A stretch of DNA of 64,000 nt from an uncultured Erythrobacter sp. GTDB lineage: Bacteria; Pseudomonadota; Alphaproteobacteria; Sphingomonadales; Sphingomonadaceae. How positions within the stretch are numbered: the first letter of the stretch is position 1; each line of letters starts with the position of its first letter. A program made the translations under genes and the position numbers. Shown here piece by piece: positions 17,406-26,340 of the stretch. The notes under the pieces were generated by a model. It ran no database searches. It was not told the DNA's origin and saw nothing but the letters and a program-made list of their open reading frames with translations. The stretch covers positions 434,001 to 498,000 of the forward strand of contig CANKYZ010000002.1 of NCBI GenBank assembly GCA_947488325.1, in the 5' to 3' direction.

Positions 17406-18023
17406 TTATCCCTTTTTCAAATGCCGACGGAGCCATGGCAAAGCCAGCAAGGCACCCAGTGCGGCAATCGCCATGTCTTTTTGAGAGTCAAATATATCGC
17501 CCTGTTCGCCGTTATAGGCACCCGCTTCTTCCGGCGACAACCCAATGGTCAGCAACCATTCGAAAATCTCATAAAGCCCACCGATTGCGAGCACGAACAT
17601 CACGCTTCCAATGGCAGCTTTGCGGTGGCTCAAGCTGCCATAGCGGATGGCCAACTCTGCAAAAGGAATGACCGCAAGCACGCCAAACGCGAAATGCACC
17701 AGTCGATCAAACATATTCCGATCAAAGCTGAGCAATTGGATCAGCGCATCCCAGCCAACGAAACCCAGCCAGTCTTCATAGGGCACAAGGCTGTAAGTCC
17801 AATGCGCCGCAAACAGGTGGAGCAACACAAAACCTGCGATGCAGGTAGCGGCAGCATTGCTAATCGGCCAGCGGCGCAAGAACAGAATGGCTGCTGGTAG
17901 CAACAAGGCAACCGGACCGATGTGCAGCCACGTTACGCTCGGCGCAATTGCCTCGACCGCGCTCAGCGGAATGCCGACAAGGATTGCCGCCATCATCCAT
18001 CGCTGAGCATTGGGTATTAGCAA
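17406..18023 (-). CDS. DUF2238 (YjdF-like) membrane protein
   Basis: The protein of 205 residues has about six membrane helices and the conserved DUF2238 features DRLVHFAFG and the GLYEIFEWL and GDIFDSQKDMA segments. The start is a TTG at 18023, ten bases after an AAAAAGGG site that is part of the asd C-terminal codons. The family function is unknown. It ends RRHLKKG, the same seven residues that end Asd; its own AAAAAGGG serves the next gene. Neighbours: asd upstream and a lipoprotein 5 bases downstream. Confidence 0.85.
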   Translation of the reverse strand: MLIPNAQRWMMAAILVGIPLSAVEAIAPSVTWLHIGPVALLLPAAILFLRRWPISNAAATCIAGFVLLHLFAAHWTYSLVPYEDWLGFVGWDALIQLLSFDRNMFDRLVHFAFGVLAVIPFAELAIRYGSLSHRKAAIGSVMFVLAIGGLYEIFEWLLTIGLSPEEAGAYNGEQGDIFDSQKDMAIAALGALLALPWLRRHLKKG

Positions 18024-18029
18024 TTCGGT

Positions 18030-19055
18030 TTAACCCTTTTTCAGATGTCGCCTCCCCAACAGTTCTGCGATCTGGACAGCGTTCAACGCGGCGCCCTTGC
18101 GCAGATTGTCAGAAACGCACCACAGGGTCAGACCGTTTTCAACCGTCGGATCATCGCGAACACGGCTTACATAGGTTGCACTGTCGCCGGCTGCTTCGAC
18201 CGGGGTGACATAGCCTTCGTCTTCACGTTTATCGATCAGCATAATGCCGGGTGCCTCGCGCAGGATTTCTTGCGCCTTTTCCGCGCTGAGTTCTTTTTCA
18301 AATTCAATATTCACTGCCTCTGCATGGCCGACGAAAACCGGTACGCGAACGCAGGTCGCGTTGAGTTTGATCTTAGAGTCCAGGATCTTCTTGGTCTCGA
18401 CCATCATCTTCCATTCTTCCTTGGTCGAACCATCGTCGAGAAAGACGTCGATATGTGGGATGACGTTGAAAGCGATCTGTTTGGTAAATTGGTTGGGTTC
18501 AACTGGATCTCCCACAAAAATTGCGCGCGATTGCTGAAACAGTTCATCCATACCCGCTTTGCCCGCGCCGGAAACCGACTGATAGGTCGACACAACCACA
18601 CGCTTAATCGCCGCCGCATCGTGGAGTGGTTTGAGCGCGACGACCAACTGAGCAGTCGAGCAGTTCGGGTTCGCGATGATGTTACGCTTTGTATAGTCGT
18701 CAATCGCATCCGGGTTCACCTCAGGCACGATCAGTGGTACGTCAGGCTCCATCCGGTAAAGCGAGGAATTGTCGATCACGACACAGCCTGCTGCCGCTGC
18801 CTTGGGCGCGTATTCTTTGGCAGGGCCGCTACCAGCGGCAAACAGGGCAATATCCCACCCTGCCCAATCAAAATGCTCAATATTTTTGCATTTGAGCATC
18901 TTGCCCGTGTCGCCAAATTCGACCTCACTTCCATGCGATCGGCTTGACGCCACAGCTGCGATTTCATCGCATGGAAACTCGCGTTCGGCGAGAACCTGCA
19001 TGATTTCACGTCCGACATTACCCGTCGCACCGACGACTGCCACCCGGTAGCCCAA
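18030..19055 (-). CDS. asd: Aspartate-semialdehyde dehydrogenase
   Basis: This 341-residue NADPH enzyme converts aspartyl phosphate to the semialdehyde, feeding lysine/DAP, threonine and methionine synthesis. Visible motifs are the Rossmann GATGNVGREI at residues 9-18, the catalytic Cys in NPNCST near 132, and the QSVSGAGKAGMDEL substrate segment. The length is normal. It is first in a minus-strand run and is followed by DUF2238 after 6 bases. It is divergent from the broken alpha/beta-hydrolase gene. Its C-terminal codons contain the ribosome binding site of the next gene. Confidence 0.96.
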   Translation of the reverse strand: MGYRVAVVGATGNVGREIMQVLAEREFPCDEIAAVASSRSHGSEVEFGDTGKMLKCKNIEHFDWAGWDIALFAAGSGPAKEYAPKAAAAGCVVIDNSSLYRMEPDVPLIVPEVNPDAIDDYTKRNIIANPNCSTAQLVVALKPLHDAAAIKRVVVSTYQSVSGAGKAGMDELFQQSRAIFVGDPVEPNQFTKQIAFNVIPHIDVFLDDGSTKEEWKMMVETKKILDSKIKLNATCVRVPVFVGHAEAVNIEFEKELSAEKAQEILREAPGIMLIDKREDEGYVTPVEAAGDSATYVSRVRDDPTVENGLTLWCVSDNLRKGAALNAVQIAELLGRRHLKKG

Positions 19056-19139
19056 TTCACATACTCCAGTTCAAATCAATTGCGTGCTTCGCTGGCGTCA
19101 CTAGCATACCTTGGCAAGTAGAAAACGAGCGGGGAAGCA

Positions 19140-20006
19140 ATGATGTCCGATACACAGATTTGGGGCGAAGAAGCCAAGCAATTCGGCTTTCAAGGTCATC
19201 AGATTGCCTATTGGACCGGGGGCAATGAAACAGCGGAGCCGTTATTGTTGGTGCACGGCTTCCCAACCTGTTCGTGGGATTAGGCCGGGGTTTGGGAGGA
19301 ATTGGGCTCCAATCATCGTTTGATTGCATGTGACATGCTGGGCTTTGGACTGTCTGATAAGCCGCGTTCCGGCTACTCAATCCACCGGCAAAGCGACTTG
19401 CATGAAGCCTTGCTTGCGCATCTTGGCATTGGTGCATTCGATGCGCTGGTTCATGATTATGGCGTCTCCGTTGGGCAAGAATTGCTAGCCCGAAATCAGG
19501 AAGGCAACGGGGCATCAGGCCTGCGTCAGATGGTGTTCCTCAATGGCGGTATTTTCCCCGATCAACATCGCCCTCGCCCGATCCAGAAACTGGGTGTCTC
19601 GCCGCTGGGTTTCCTTGTCGGAATGCTAATGAGCCGCAAGAATTTCGGCACAAGCATTTCCGAGGTCTTCGGCCCGAACACTCAGCCAACCGCACAAGAA
19701 CTGGACGAGTTCTGGAGCTTCATCGCCCACAATTCCGGTCACCGCATTACGCATAAATTGCTGCACTATATCGCTGACCGGGTGACGCATAAGGACCGCT
19801 GGGAGGCAGCATTGGTTAGCGCGCAGGACCGGATTGGCTTGATCAATGGCGCGCTTGATCCGGTGTCGGGAAAGCACGCTTATGACAGGTGGTGCAGCAC
19901 TCTGCCGAATGCGCGCCACCATTTAATTGAGAATGTCGGTCACTATCCACAGGTAGAAGCCCCCAGTGAAGTCGCCGCAACCACACTGAAGTGGTTAGCG
20001 GAGTAG
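19140..20006 (+). pseudogene. Alpha/beta hydrolase interrupted by an in-frame TAG
   Basis: From ATG 19140 (or 19143, both after GGGGAA) the frame encodes the start of an alpha/beta hydrolase with LLLVHGFPTCSWD, then a TAG at 19281-19283, after which the same frame runs on for 241 codons through CDMLGFGLSDKP, HDYGVSVGQELLARNQ and the terminal HLIENVGHYPQVE. Homologous enzymes have Trp right after the SWD (SWDW), so a single G-to-A change of TGG to TAG explains the stop. The protein is otherwise intact at 288 codons and resembles the MEST-type branch of the family, with Ser of GVSVG as nucleophile. It may be a recent null allele or a sequencing error; reinitiation downstream would lose the oxyanion loop. 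Confidence 0.8.
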
Positions 20007-20008
20007 CT

Positions 20009-20042
20009 CACTCCAGTCCGATCACTCCAGTCCGATCACTCC
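20009..20042. repeat. 14-bp direct repeat, 2.4 copies
   Basis: The unit CACTCCAGTCCGAT occurs at 20009-20022 and 20023-20036, with a partial third copy CACTCC at 20037-20042. It fills the space between the convergent hydrolase pseudogene and the S9 peptidase gene and overlaps the last two codons of the latter, so slippage here could alter the peptidase C-terminus. Confidence 0.85.
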
Positions 20043-22273
20043 GGGGGCGTCACGCCATGCGCTTCCAAGAACCGGAAGATCGAATTCCACATATGCGGGC
20101 TGATCTGCTCACCCGAAACGCGGTGCGTGTATCCGGGGTAGAGCATCATTTCGAACGGCACGTTGTTCTCTTGCAGGACCGAAATCAGCTCTGATGAGTT
20201 TTCGAACACCACATTGTCATCCGCCATACCGTGGATCAGCAGCAAAGGGTCGCTAATATTCGTGGCATTGGGGATGGCGCTAGCGGTGTCATAGGCTTCG
20301 GGCACTTCATTCGGGTTACCCATGAACCGTTCGGTATAATGGGTGTCATAAAGCTCCCACTTGGTCACAGGAGCACCGGAGATGCCCGCTGCGTACAAAC
20401 CGGGATCGGCCTCCAATTGCTTAAGCGTCATATAGCCGCCATAGGACCAGCCATAGATCGCAATCTTATCGGCATCGACGAAATCGAGCGTTTTGAGGTA
20501 CTCGGCCCCGCTGCGCTGATCGCGCACTTCAACGCCGCCCATTGCGCGGTAGATTGGCTGTTCAAAATCAACACCACGATTGGCTGTGCCGCGATTATCG
20601 AGAGCGAAGTAGATATAGCCGCGATCGACAATTGCCTGGGCCAGTGCGCCATCCCATCCGCGATCCACAACCTGCGGGCCGGGCCCGGAATAGTGGTAAT
20701 AGAACACCGGATATTGCTTGCCCGGCTCCATATCAGGCCGCAGCATCATATAGTGCAGGTCAGTCCCATCCTCAGCCGGGATCGTGCCATATTCCGGCGC
20801 TGCATGGCTTAGCAGATAGGGCGTGTAGGGATGCTCTTCGGAAAGCGCATTTTCCTCAACCCAGGCGATCCGAGTGCCTTTGCGCGATGCGAGATAGCTT
20901 TGCGTCGGTTGATCGTTCGCAGAACGGCTGATGAGCAGCATTCTGCCAGTTGGGTCCATGCTGGCCGAGTTGGTGTAGTTGAGGTCGGTGACTCGCTCTG
21001 ATCCGCCTTCCCCTGAAAGGCTGGCACCATAAATCTGCTGAGTGAGCACTCCTTCAACGGCGCGGAAGAAGAACAGTCCATCCTCTTCATTCAGTCCGAC
21101 AAGCGATGTAACAGGCTCGGTCAAGCTGGTAAGCTGAGTCCATTCGGAACCATCAAACCGATAGAAATTGCCAAAGCCATCGCGTTCAGACCACCACAGC
21201 AGTGATCCATCAGACAAGAAGCGGTAATCGTCGCTGATATTGATCCAATAATTGTCGCGCGCGGCAGTTTCGGTGAACCAGATTTCGCTCTCACCCGTTG
21301 CCGGGTCGACTTTAAGCATATCAAGCACAGTCTGCTCGCGGTTCTGACGTTGGACATAGATCGCACTGCCATCAGGCGCCCAATCAACACGAGCGACATA
21401 GATATCGCTCTCTTCACCCAGATCGACTTTCACCTGGCCAGCGCCATCCGGGTCCATGACGAACAGTTCGACAATTGCATTGTCGCTGCCCGCTACTGGA
21501 TAACGCTGGTCGAACACCCTCGTTCCGGTTGCGCCTATAGCTGCGCGGGTGACAATGCCAACCGGGCTTTCATCGGTGCGCTGCACAACCAAGCGGCTGT
21601 CATCGGGAGACCACCAATATCCGGTCAGTCTGCCCATTTCTTCCTGAGCGACGAATTCGGCCTCACCCCATCGGATTGCGTCCTCTTCTTTGGGCGTGAT
21701 TGGCATGGCCATTTCGCCCACGGCCCCGACCCATAGCTGCCGGTCGCGCACGAAGGAGACATAGCCAGCCCCGTTTGAAAGTTTCGGGTTAAGCTCGCTT
21801 TCCTCAGTATCGGTCAAGCGCGTGACGGTGCCGTCCAGCCGCGCGAAATACAAATCGCCATCCAGCGGCACGAGCACGCCAGAGGCATCGCTGGCCCATT
21901 GGTAAGAGATAATCCCGCTCAGTCCGCCAACACGCGCACGTTCACGTTGCATCTTTTCATCTTCGGACAGTTCGCGCCCTGATCCAATCGCCTCGCTATC
22001 GACCAGCATTCGCCATTCGCTCGTCGTCAGGTCGAAACCCCATAGATCATAGCGAGAGCGATCATCTTCGCGATTGCGCAGCAGTGTCAGATAGCGCCCA
22101 TCGGGCGAAAACTTCGTTTGGCGCGGCGCAGGACCATTCAGCGATGGCGAGGCAAAGACCCGTTCGAATGTCAGTTCACCAGTTTCTTCGGTCATGTGGT
22201 CATCCGCGATGGCCGGAGTTGAGAGCGTTGTTGGTAGAAGCAAAGCAGCGGCGGCGAGGTAATGTAAGCGCAT
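20036..22273 (-). CDS. Secreted prolyl oligopeptidase-type peptidase (S9, DPP-IV-like)
   Basis: The exported protein of 745 residues starts at 22273 with a Sec signal (MRLHYLAAAALLLP...). Residues about 40-480 form the DPP-IV N-terminal propeller (FSPDGRYL, WWSPDDSRLV, WAPDGSAIY blades). The C-terminal hydrolase has Ser in GWSYGG near residue 609, Asp in GMADDNVV near 680 and His in YPGYTHRV near 715. It should release dipeptides from peptide N-termini in the periplasm. An upstream in-frame codon at 22330 would bury the signal peptide, so it was rejected. No strong ribosome binding site is seen at the chosen ATG. The M2 peptidase at 13-14.8 kb may be a functional companion. Confidence 0.92.
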   Translation of the reverse strand: MRLHYLAAAALLLPTTLSTPAIADDHMTEETGELTFERVFASPSLNGPAPRQTKFSPDGRYLTLLRNREDDRSRYDLWGFDLTTSEWRMLVDSEAIGSGRELSEDEKMQRERARVGGLSGIISYQWASDASGVLVPLDGDLYFARLDGTVTRLTDTEESELNPKLSNGAGYVSFVRDRQLWVGAVGEMAMPITPKEEDAIRWGEAEFVAQEEMGRLTGYWWSPDDSRLVVQRTDESPVGIVTRAAIGATGTRVFDQRYPVAGSDNAIVELFVMDPDGAGQVKVDLGEESDIYVARVDWAPDGSAIYVQRQNREQTVLDMLKVDPATGESEIWFTETAARDNYWINISDDYRFLSDGSLLWWSERDGFGNFYRFDGSEWTQLTSLTEPVTSLVGLNEEDGLFFFRAVEGVLTQQIYGASLSGEGGSERVTDLNYTNSASMDPTGRMLLISRSANDQPTQSYLASRKGTRIAWVEENALSEEHPYTPYLLSHAAPEYGTIPAEDGTDLHYMMLRPDMEPGKQYPVFYYHYSGPGPQVVDRGWDGALAQAIVDRGYIYFALDNRGTANRGVDFEQPIYRAMGGVEVRDQRSGAEYLKTLDFVDADKIAIYGWSYGGYMTLKQLEADPGLYAAGISGAPVTKWELYDTHYTERFMGNPNEVPEAYDTASAIPNATNISDPLLLIHGMADDNVVFENSSELISVLQENNVPFEMMLYPGYTHRVSGEQISPHMWNSIFRFLEAHGVTPPE

Positions 22274-22375
22274 TTCAAGGACGGGCCCCCAATGATGTTG
22301 GTCTAATCTTGGTTGACGCATCCCTCGCAATCACGCGCTGCATTGGCAAGAGGTCCCAATGAAAAAGACCCCAAA

Positions 22376-22407
22376 CGAAAAAGGGCGACTCCATCAGAGC
22401 CGCCCTT
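22376..22407 (-). terminator. Intrinsic terminator after rplS
   Basis: On the minus strand the stem GGGCGGCTC/GAGTCGCCC (22383-22405) is followed by TTTTTCG. It ends the long ffh/rpsP-rplS transcript about 25 bases after the rplS stop. Confidence 0.85.
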
Positions 22408-22431
22408 TCAATAATTCGCTGTGTGCGAGAT

Positions 22432-22800
22432 TTACGCCTTGGGCGTGTTATCCCGACGTTCGGCAATACGCGCACGCTTACCGGTTCGGCCACGCAGATA
22501 ATAAAGCTTCGCACGACGCACGACACCGCGGCGAACCACGGTGATGCTGTCGACGATGGGTGCATAGAGCGGGAACACACGTTCCACGCCTTCGCCAAAG
22601 CTCATTTTGCGAACGGTGAAGTTGCTGTTGATGCTGCGGTTTGAACGCGCAATTACAACGCCTTCGAAGTTCTGGACACGCTCACGCGTACCTTCTTTAA
22701 CTTTCACGCCGACGCGCACAGTGTCACCAGCACGAAATTCTGGAATTTCTTTGGTAACCTTGGCGATTTCTTCGGCTTCGATTTGCTGGAGCAGGTTCAC
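22432..22800 (-). CDS. rplS: 50S ribosomal protein L19
   Basis: The 122-residue protein starts [15 protein letters not shown] and contains the L19 core [43 protein letters not shown] and [11 protein letters not shown]19 lies at the 30S-50S interface. The start overlaps the trmD stop by 4 bases, so it depends on coupling to trmD. It is the last gene of the operon and is followed by a terminator. Confidence 0.97.
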   Translation of the reverse strand: MNLLQQIEAEEIAKVTKEIPEFRAGDTVRVGVKVKEGTRERVQNFEGVVIARSNRSINSNFTVRKMSFGEGVERVFPLYAPIVDSITVVRRGVVRRAKLYYLRGRTGKRARIAERRDNTPKA

Positions 22801-23546
22801 TGGTCCGTATCCTTATTTTCTTGCCGCGCGCCAGAGGCAGACTGAACCCGAACGCCATTATGACGCTCCCAAAGGTCCGGCCTGCGTAACCGTGTGTGAT
22901 CCTCTGACATGGCTTTACGCCAAGCAGCGATCTTCGCATGATCCCCTGATCGCAGCACTTCGGGGATCGTGCGCCCTTCCCATATTTGAGGTCGGGTATA
23001 TTGCGGGTATTCCAAAAGGCCGTCCTCAAACGACTCTTCGCATCCCGAACAAGCCGCGCCCATTACGCCGGGAAGCAGCCGAATGCAAGCATCGAGTATC
23101 GCAATCGCCGCCGTCTCTCCGCCTGATAGAACGATGTCGGCGAGTGATATTTGCTCAATCTGCGGGCGCGCATCGAACACGCGCTCATCAAAGCCCTCAA
23201 ACCTGCCGCAAAGCAGCGTGATACCGGGGCCCTGAGCAATCTCGCGAATACGCTCTTGAGTGATCGGCGCCCCACGCGGTGTCATGGCGAGAATTGGCGC
23301 GTCCGGCTGGGCTGCGATAGCGTGATCGACCGCTTGGCCAAGGATGTCAGCCTTAAGCACCATCCCCGCCCCGCCGCCCGCTGGCGTGTCATCAACGCTC
23401 CGGTGACGGTCGGTTGCAAAATCGCGCATCTGGACGGTGTCGAGGGACCAATCGCCGCGTTCGAGCGCCTTACCCGCGAGGCTAGCACCAAGCGGGCCGG
23501 GGAACATCTCCGGGTAGAGCGTGAGGATTTGGGCGGCGAAGGTCAT
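22797..23546 (-). CDS. trmD: tRNA (guanine37-N1)-methyltransferase
   Basis: The protein of 249 residues uses S-adenosylmethionine to methylate G37 next to the anticodon and prevents frameshifting. It shows the TrmD start [22 protein letters not shown], the [22 protein letters not shown] substrate region, the trefoil-knot cofactor site [14 protein letters not shown] (as [14 protein letters not shown]) and LSGGETAA. The C-terminus is somewhat longer and charged. It overlaps the preceding membrane-protein gene and the following rplS by 4 bases each, so in this genome TrmD translation is coupled to an unrelated upstream gene rather than to rimM. Confidence 0.96.
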   Translation of the reverse strand: MTFAAQILTLYPEMFPGPLGASLAGKALERGDWSLDTVQMRDFATDRHRSVDDTPAGGGAGMVLKADILGQAVDHAIAAQPDAPILAMTPRGAPITQERIREIAQGPGITLLCGRFEGFDERVFDARPQIEQISLADIVLSGGETAAIAILDACIRLLPGVMGAACSGCEESFEDGLLEYPQYTRPQIWEGRTIPEVLRSGDHAKIAAWRKAMSEDHTRLRRPDLWERHNGVRVQSASGARQENKDTDQ

Positions 23547-23968
23547 TCAAGGCTCTCGATGTCTTGGCTCCATGCATGACGTCGGAGCCACCATCCGAAG
23601 CTTATTGCTCCGCCAAACCAAACGAGAAGGTTGGGCATGAGGAAATACATGAACCGGTTCACCCCAATCATCTCTAGCACTTGCGAAATAAGTAAAAATA
23701 TCGGAGCAATAAACATATCTATGACGCTCGTAAAAATCACGGACAAAGCAATGACCAACGAGGAAGTCAGGACAAGCCAACGATCAAGGTCGAGTCGATG
23801 GAAGCCCCATGTCAGTAGAAACACAAATGGAAGTAGCACCAATCCAGTAAATGCCGAAGCCAGAACATCCACCCAGTACTGTTCAGCGTAACAATCAAAA
23901 CCGCAGAAAACGCTATCAGCTACTGCCGTACCAATGACGATTGGAACAGCTAAGGTCACGACCCCCAA
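23543..23968 (-). CDS. Hypothetical membrane protein between nitrilase and trmD
   Basis: A 141-residue protein with about four membrane helices (near residues 3-22, 36-54, 65-90 and 100-128), an early Cys pair in [12 protein letters not shown] and a charged end. No family recognised. It starts inside the last 13 bases of the nitrilase gene and overlaps trmD by 4 bases, so it is embedded in the operon. It has no counterpart in the canonical rpsP-rimM-trmD-rplS operon. Confidence 0.7.
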   Translation of the reverse strand: MGVVTLAVPIVIGTAVADSVFCGFDCYAEQYWVDVLASAFTGLVLLPFVFLLTWGFHRLDLDRWLVLTSSLVIALSVIFTSVIDMFIAPIFLLISQVLEMIGVNRFMYFLMPNLLVWFGGAISFGWWLRRHAWSQDIESLE

Positions 23969-24921
23969 TTCACCCCATCCTTAGCCCGCGTATCCACGCT
24001 AAGCTCAAACACATCTGGCCGCGAATAGTGGCCGTCTGTGTCTAGGCTCGCCAACCCGCCGCCGATCTCGCTCAGGTCCAGTTCTGCGCGGAGGATTTCT
24101 TCGCCCTCGCCAGCTTGTGCAATCACGCGCGCATCGGGAGCAACAATCACGCTACCGCCTCGGTTCAATACGTCGCTCTCAATAGCTTCGAACAGCGCTT
24201 TCGCCTCAGCGTTACCACCTACGCGCTCCAACCCATCAAACAGATCGACCTTATGCTGCACCAGCCCCGCGCCAAGGACAAAACAGCGCCCTTCAAATGC
24301 GTAATGACGGCTCGCCAAAGCATGCACCTCTCGCACGGTTGGCCACGCCGCGACATGCACAGCCTCGCCCAGATTGTGCATTGCAGAGCGCGCGAGCGGC
24401 ATCCAATTTTCCCAGCAAATGAGGTTTCCGACATTGCCCCATTCTGCCTGATGCACGCCAAGGGTCGATCCATCGCCGCGCATCCAGATCAACCGTTCGC
24501 CATGCGTTGGCACCAATTTGCGATGGTCCAGCGGCGCCTCACCGGGGCGAAACAGCAATTGGTTGTTGTAAAGGCTCTGCCGCACCCGCTCATGCGCGCC
24601 GAGAGACACGCAGGCACCGGTCGCGTCGCAGAGTTCCTGCAAGGGCAGCAGCCGCTCATCACCCGGTACAATCGCCTGTTCCAGCATGATCGCGTGGAGC
24701 GCCTTGGTTCCCGGATGATCCCACAATGCCGCACCGGGGGATTCATCCAGCCAAAGTGGATAGCCGCCCAGAAATGTCTCGCCAAACGCAACAAATTTCG
24801 CGCCGCCTTCGATAGCCTCGCGGGCAAGACATGTCGCTTTTTCAATACCGCCAGTGAAATCCAGCGGGATCGGCGCAGCCTGACAAATCGCGACAGGTAG
24901 GGAATTGTGAATATCAGTCAT
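23956..24921 (-). CDS. Carbon-nitrogen hydrolase, nitrilase branch
   Basis: A 321-residue cytosolic hydrolase with the complete triad: Glu48 in FGETFLGGYP, Lys135 in DHRKLVPTHGER and Cys169 in NLICWENW. These flanking residues and the ASRHYAFEGRCFVLGAG block are those of true nitrilases (nitrile to acid and ammonia) rather than amidases. The length fits the family (about 320-340). It lies between the Cys/Gly-tailed membrane protein and a small membrane protein in the rimM-trmD interval, all on one strand with short or negative gaps. The natural substrate is unknown. Confidence 0.9.
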   Translation of the reverse strand: MTDIHNSLPVAICQAAPIPLDFTGGIEKATCLAREAIEGGAKFVAFGETFLGGYPLWLDESPGAALWDHPGTKALHAIMLEQAIVPGDERLLPLQELCDATGACVSLGAHERVRQSLYNNQLLFRPGEAPLDHRKLVPTHGERLIWMRGDGSTLGVHQAEWGNVGNLICWENWMPLARSAMHNLGEAVHVAAWPTVREVHALASRHYAFEGRCFVLGAGLVQHKVDLFDGLERVGGNAEAKALFEAIESDVLNRGGSVIVAPDARVIAQAGEGEEILRAELDLSEIGGGLASLDTDGHYSRPDVFELSVDTRAKDGVNWGS

Positions 24922-24943
24922 GCCAGCGCTCTAACGTTGAGTA

Positions 24944-25768
24944 TCACCCCCCGCAACCGCCGCATCCGCCGCTGTCACCTCCACCAAAAACTCCACCACC
25001 GCAGCCGCCGCCGCAACCGCTACTATCATCCTCTTTACGTTGCGCCTCACTGATTGGTGCCCACGGTGTGCCGACCAATGCAGCGGTGCCAAACAAGGCC
25101 ACAGCAAGCCCAGCCTCATCGGCCTTGGGTGCGCGGGACAATCGGCTCGCATTCCCTTCCAATTCGCGCAAGACAGCGTTTCCTGCAATGGTGCGGTGGT
25201 TGGCTTTCGCGAAGCGGACCGTGCCAATCAAAAAAGTCGCAAAAAGCAGACCGATCAGCACATTCGTCGGCTCTCCCAAAGCAGAGCCCGCCTGCTGCCG
25301 GTAAAGCCCGATGGCAAACAAACCAATATAGGGAAGAACCGATAGAATGCGCAGTTTTACGCTGTCACCGGTGTCCATCAACAATCCGCGTCGAACCAAT
25401 CGGGCCTCAGTCCTGGATGCATGACCGGCAATTGCCGCTTTCAAATCACGCAAGTTAAACTCACCCGATTTGCGAAGGAGCGCCTGTCCTGCCGAACCGC
25501 TCTCAATGCCAGAATGAAGAACCTGAAACTTTCCCCTGTTTGGTTCTGCCAAACCACCGCGCGCGAAGAGGTCACTCGAAACAGCCATCGCGTGGCGAAC
25601 GATCCCGCCAGACAAAACGGCGGCCTCTTCCATATCTTCAACCTCTCCGCGCCACCCAACCGGGCGCAAATTGGCCGGAATCCATATCCCAGCAAAGATA
25701 CAGGTGACCAACATCACCGCATAGAAAGCGAGAAACTCAGGCCCCGAATAGGACGCAAAAATCTCCAT
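24944..25768 (-). CDS. TIGR04222-like membrane protein with Cys/Gly-rich C-terminal tail
   Basis: A 274-residue protein: a membrane helix at about residues 12-32, a soluble central domain (YAVMLVTC... to about 140, including the segment VLSGGIVRHAMAVSSDLFARGG), two or three further helices at about 142-190, and a tail of about 26 residues composed of Gly with five Cys arranged as CGGGCGGG, then GGCGGCGG. The architecture and tail match what I recall of the TIGR04222 family, whose function is unknown. Its ATG shares a base with the stop of the GRDP-like gene immediately upstream, so the pair is surely co-expressed. The Cys/Gly tail could bind metal, be modified or anchor a partner; none of this can be read from sequence. 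Confidence 0.72.
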   Translation of the reverse strand: MEIFASYSGPEFLAFYAVMLVTCIFAGIWIPANLRPVGWRGEVEDMEEAAVLSGGIVRHAMAVSSDLFARGGLAEPNRGKFQVLHSGIESGSAGQALLRKSGEFNLRDLKAAIAGHASRTEARLVRRGLLMDTGDSVKLRILSVLPYIGLFAIGLYRQQAGSALGEPTNVLIGLLFATFLIGTVRFAKANHRTIAGNAVLRELEGNASRLSRAPKADEAGLAVALFGTAALVGTPWAPISEAQRKEDDSSGCGGGCGGGVFGGGDSGGCGGCGG

Positions 25769-26337
25769 TAGAAAATCACTCCCACTAAAACAGCGATTAC
25801 AATTCCCAGCGCAATCCAGCCCACTGCGCCGAATATCGCATCGCGCCGGTCCAGGATCATAACATCGGCTGGATTAACACGAAGTGCCTTTGGATCGACC
25901 CCAAATCGTCTAGCCGCAGCGGGCCAGATATCGGGCGGCGGCGGCTCGTCAAAAGCTGCTTCGTATGATGCCAATGTCGCGGCATATTGATCGTAATAGC
26001 GCGCGCTCTCACTCTGCCCCCCAGCGGTCGGGCCATGATGCAGATCAGCCTCCAATATTTCCGGGCAAAAATGCTGCCAGTAATCGCGACTATATGTGAG
26101 ATGTAGATGCCAGACCTGATCGACTGCATCCGACGGGGTAACTTCATGCCCGGCGGTGACAGATAGGTAGCAAAAGCGTTTATATTCGTGGATGACGAGA
26201 TGAGCATGCTCTTCGCTCCAGCGGTTTTCCCGCGCGAGCCGTGCCGCAAACCCAAGTTTTGCCTCAGCTGGCCCAACGTCATACCGAGTAAGACGTCGCC
26301 ACAGATCAGAAGCAAAGGCAGTTTCAGCAGCGCTCAT
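25768..26337 (-). CDS. GRDP-like protein (glycine-rich domain protein family, PF07173-type)
   Basis: A 189-residue protein with the GRDP/DUF1399 signature VDQVWHLHLTYSRDYW, then a conserved Cys, at about residues 72-95, and an upstream helical part with HLVIHEYKRFCYLSV. A C-terminal hydrophobic segment (about 165-188) is a single membrane anchor. In plants this domain occurs in GRDP proteins that also have a Gly-rich tail; here the Gly-rich element is on the adjacent TIGR04222-like protein. It follows rimM by 3 bases. The biochemical role of the bacterial family is unknown. Confidence 0.75.
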   Translation of the reverse strand: MSAAETAFASDLWRRLTRYDVGPAEAKLGFAARLARENRWSEEHAHLVIHEYKRFCYLSVTAGHEVTPSDAVDQVWHLHLTYSRDYWQHFCPEILEADLHHGPTAGGQSESARYYDQYAATLASYEAAFDEPPPPDIWPAAARRFGVDPKALRVNPADVMILDRRDAIFGAVGWIALGIVIAVLVGVIF

Positions 26338-26340
26338 ACG

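Noticed and set aside
18045..18947. 300-codon open frame opposite asd
   Set aside because: Shadow of a strongly biased coding strand; asd has complete motifs.
24115..24900. 261-codon open frame opposite the nitrilase gene
   Set aside because: No motif, while the nitrilase has an intact Glu-Lys-Cys triad.
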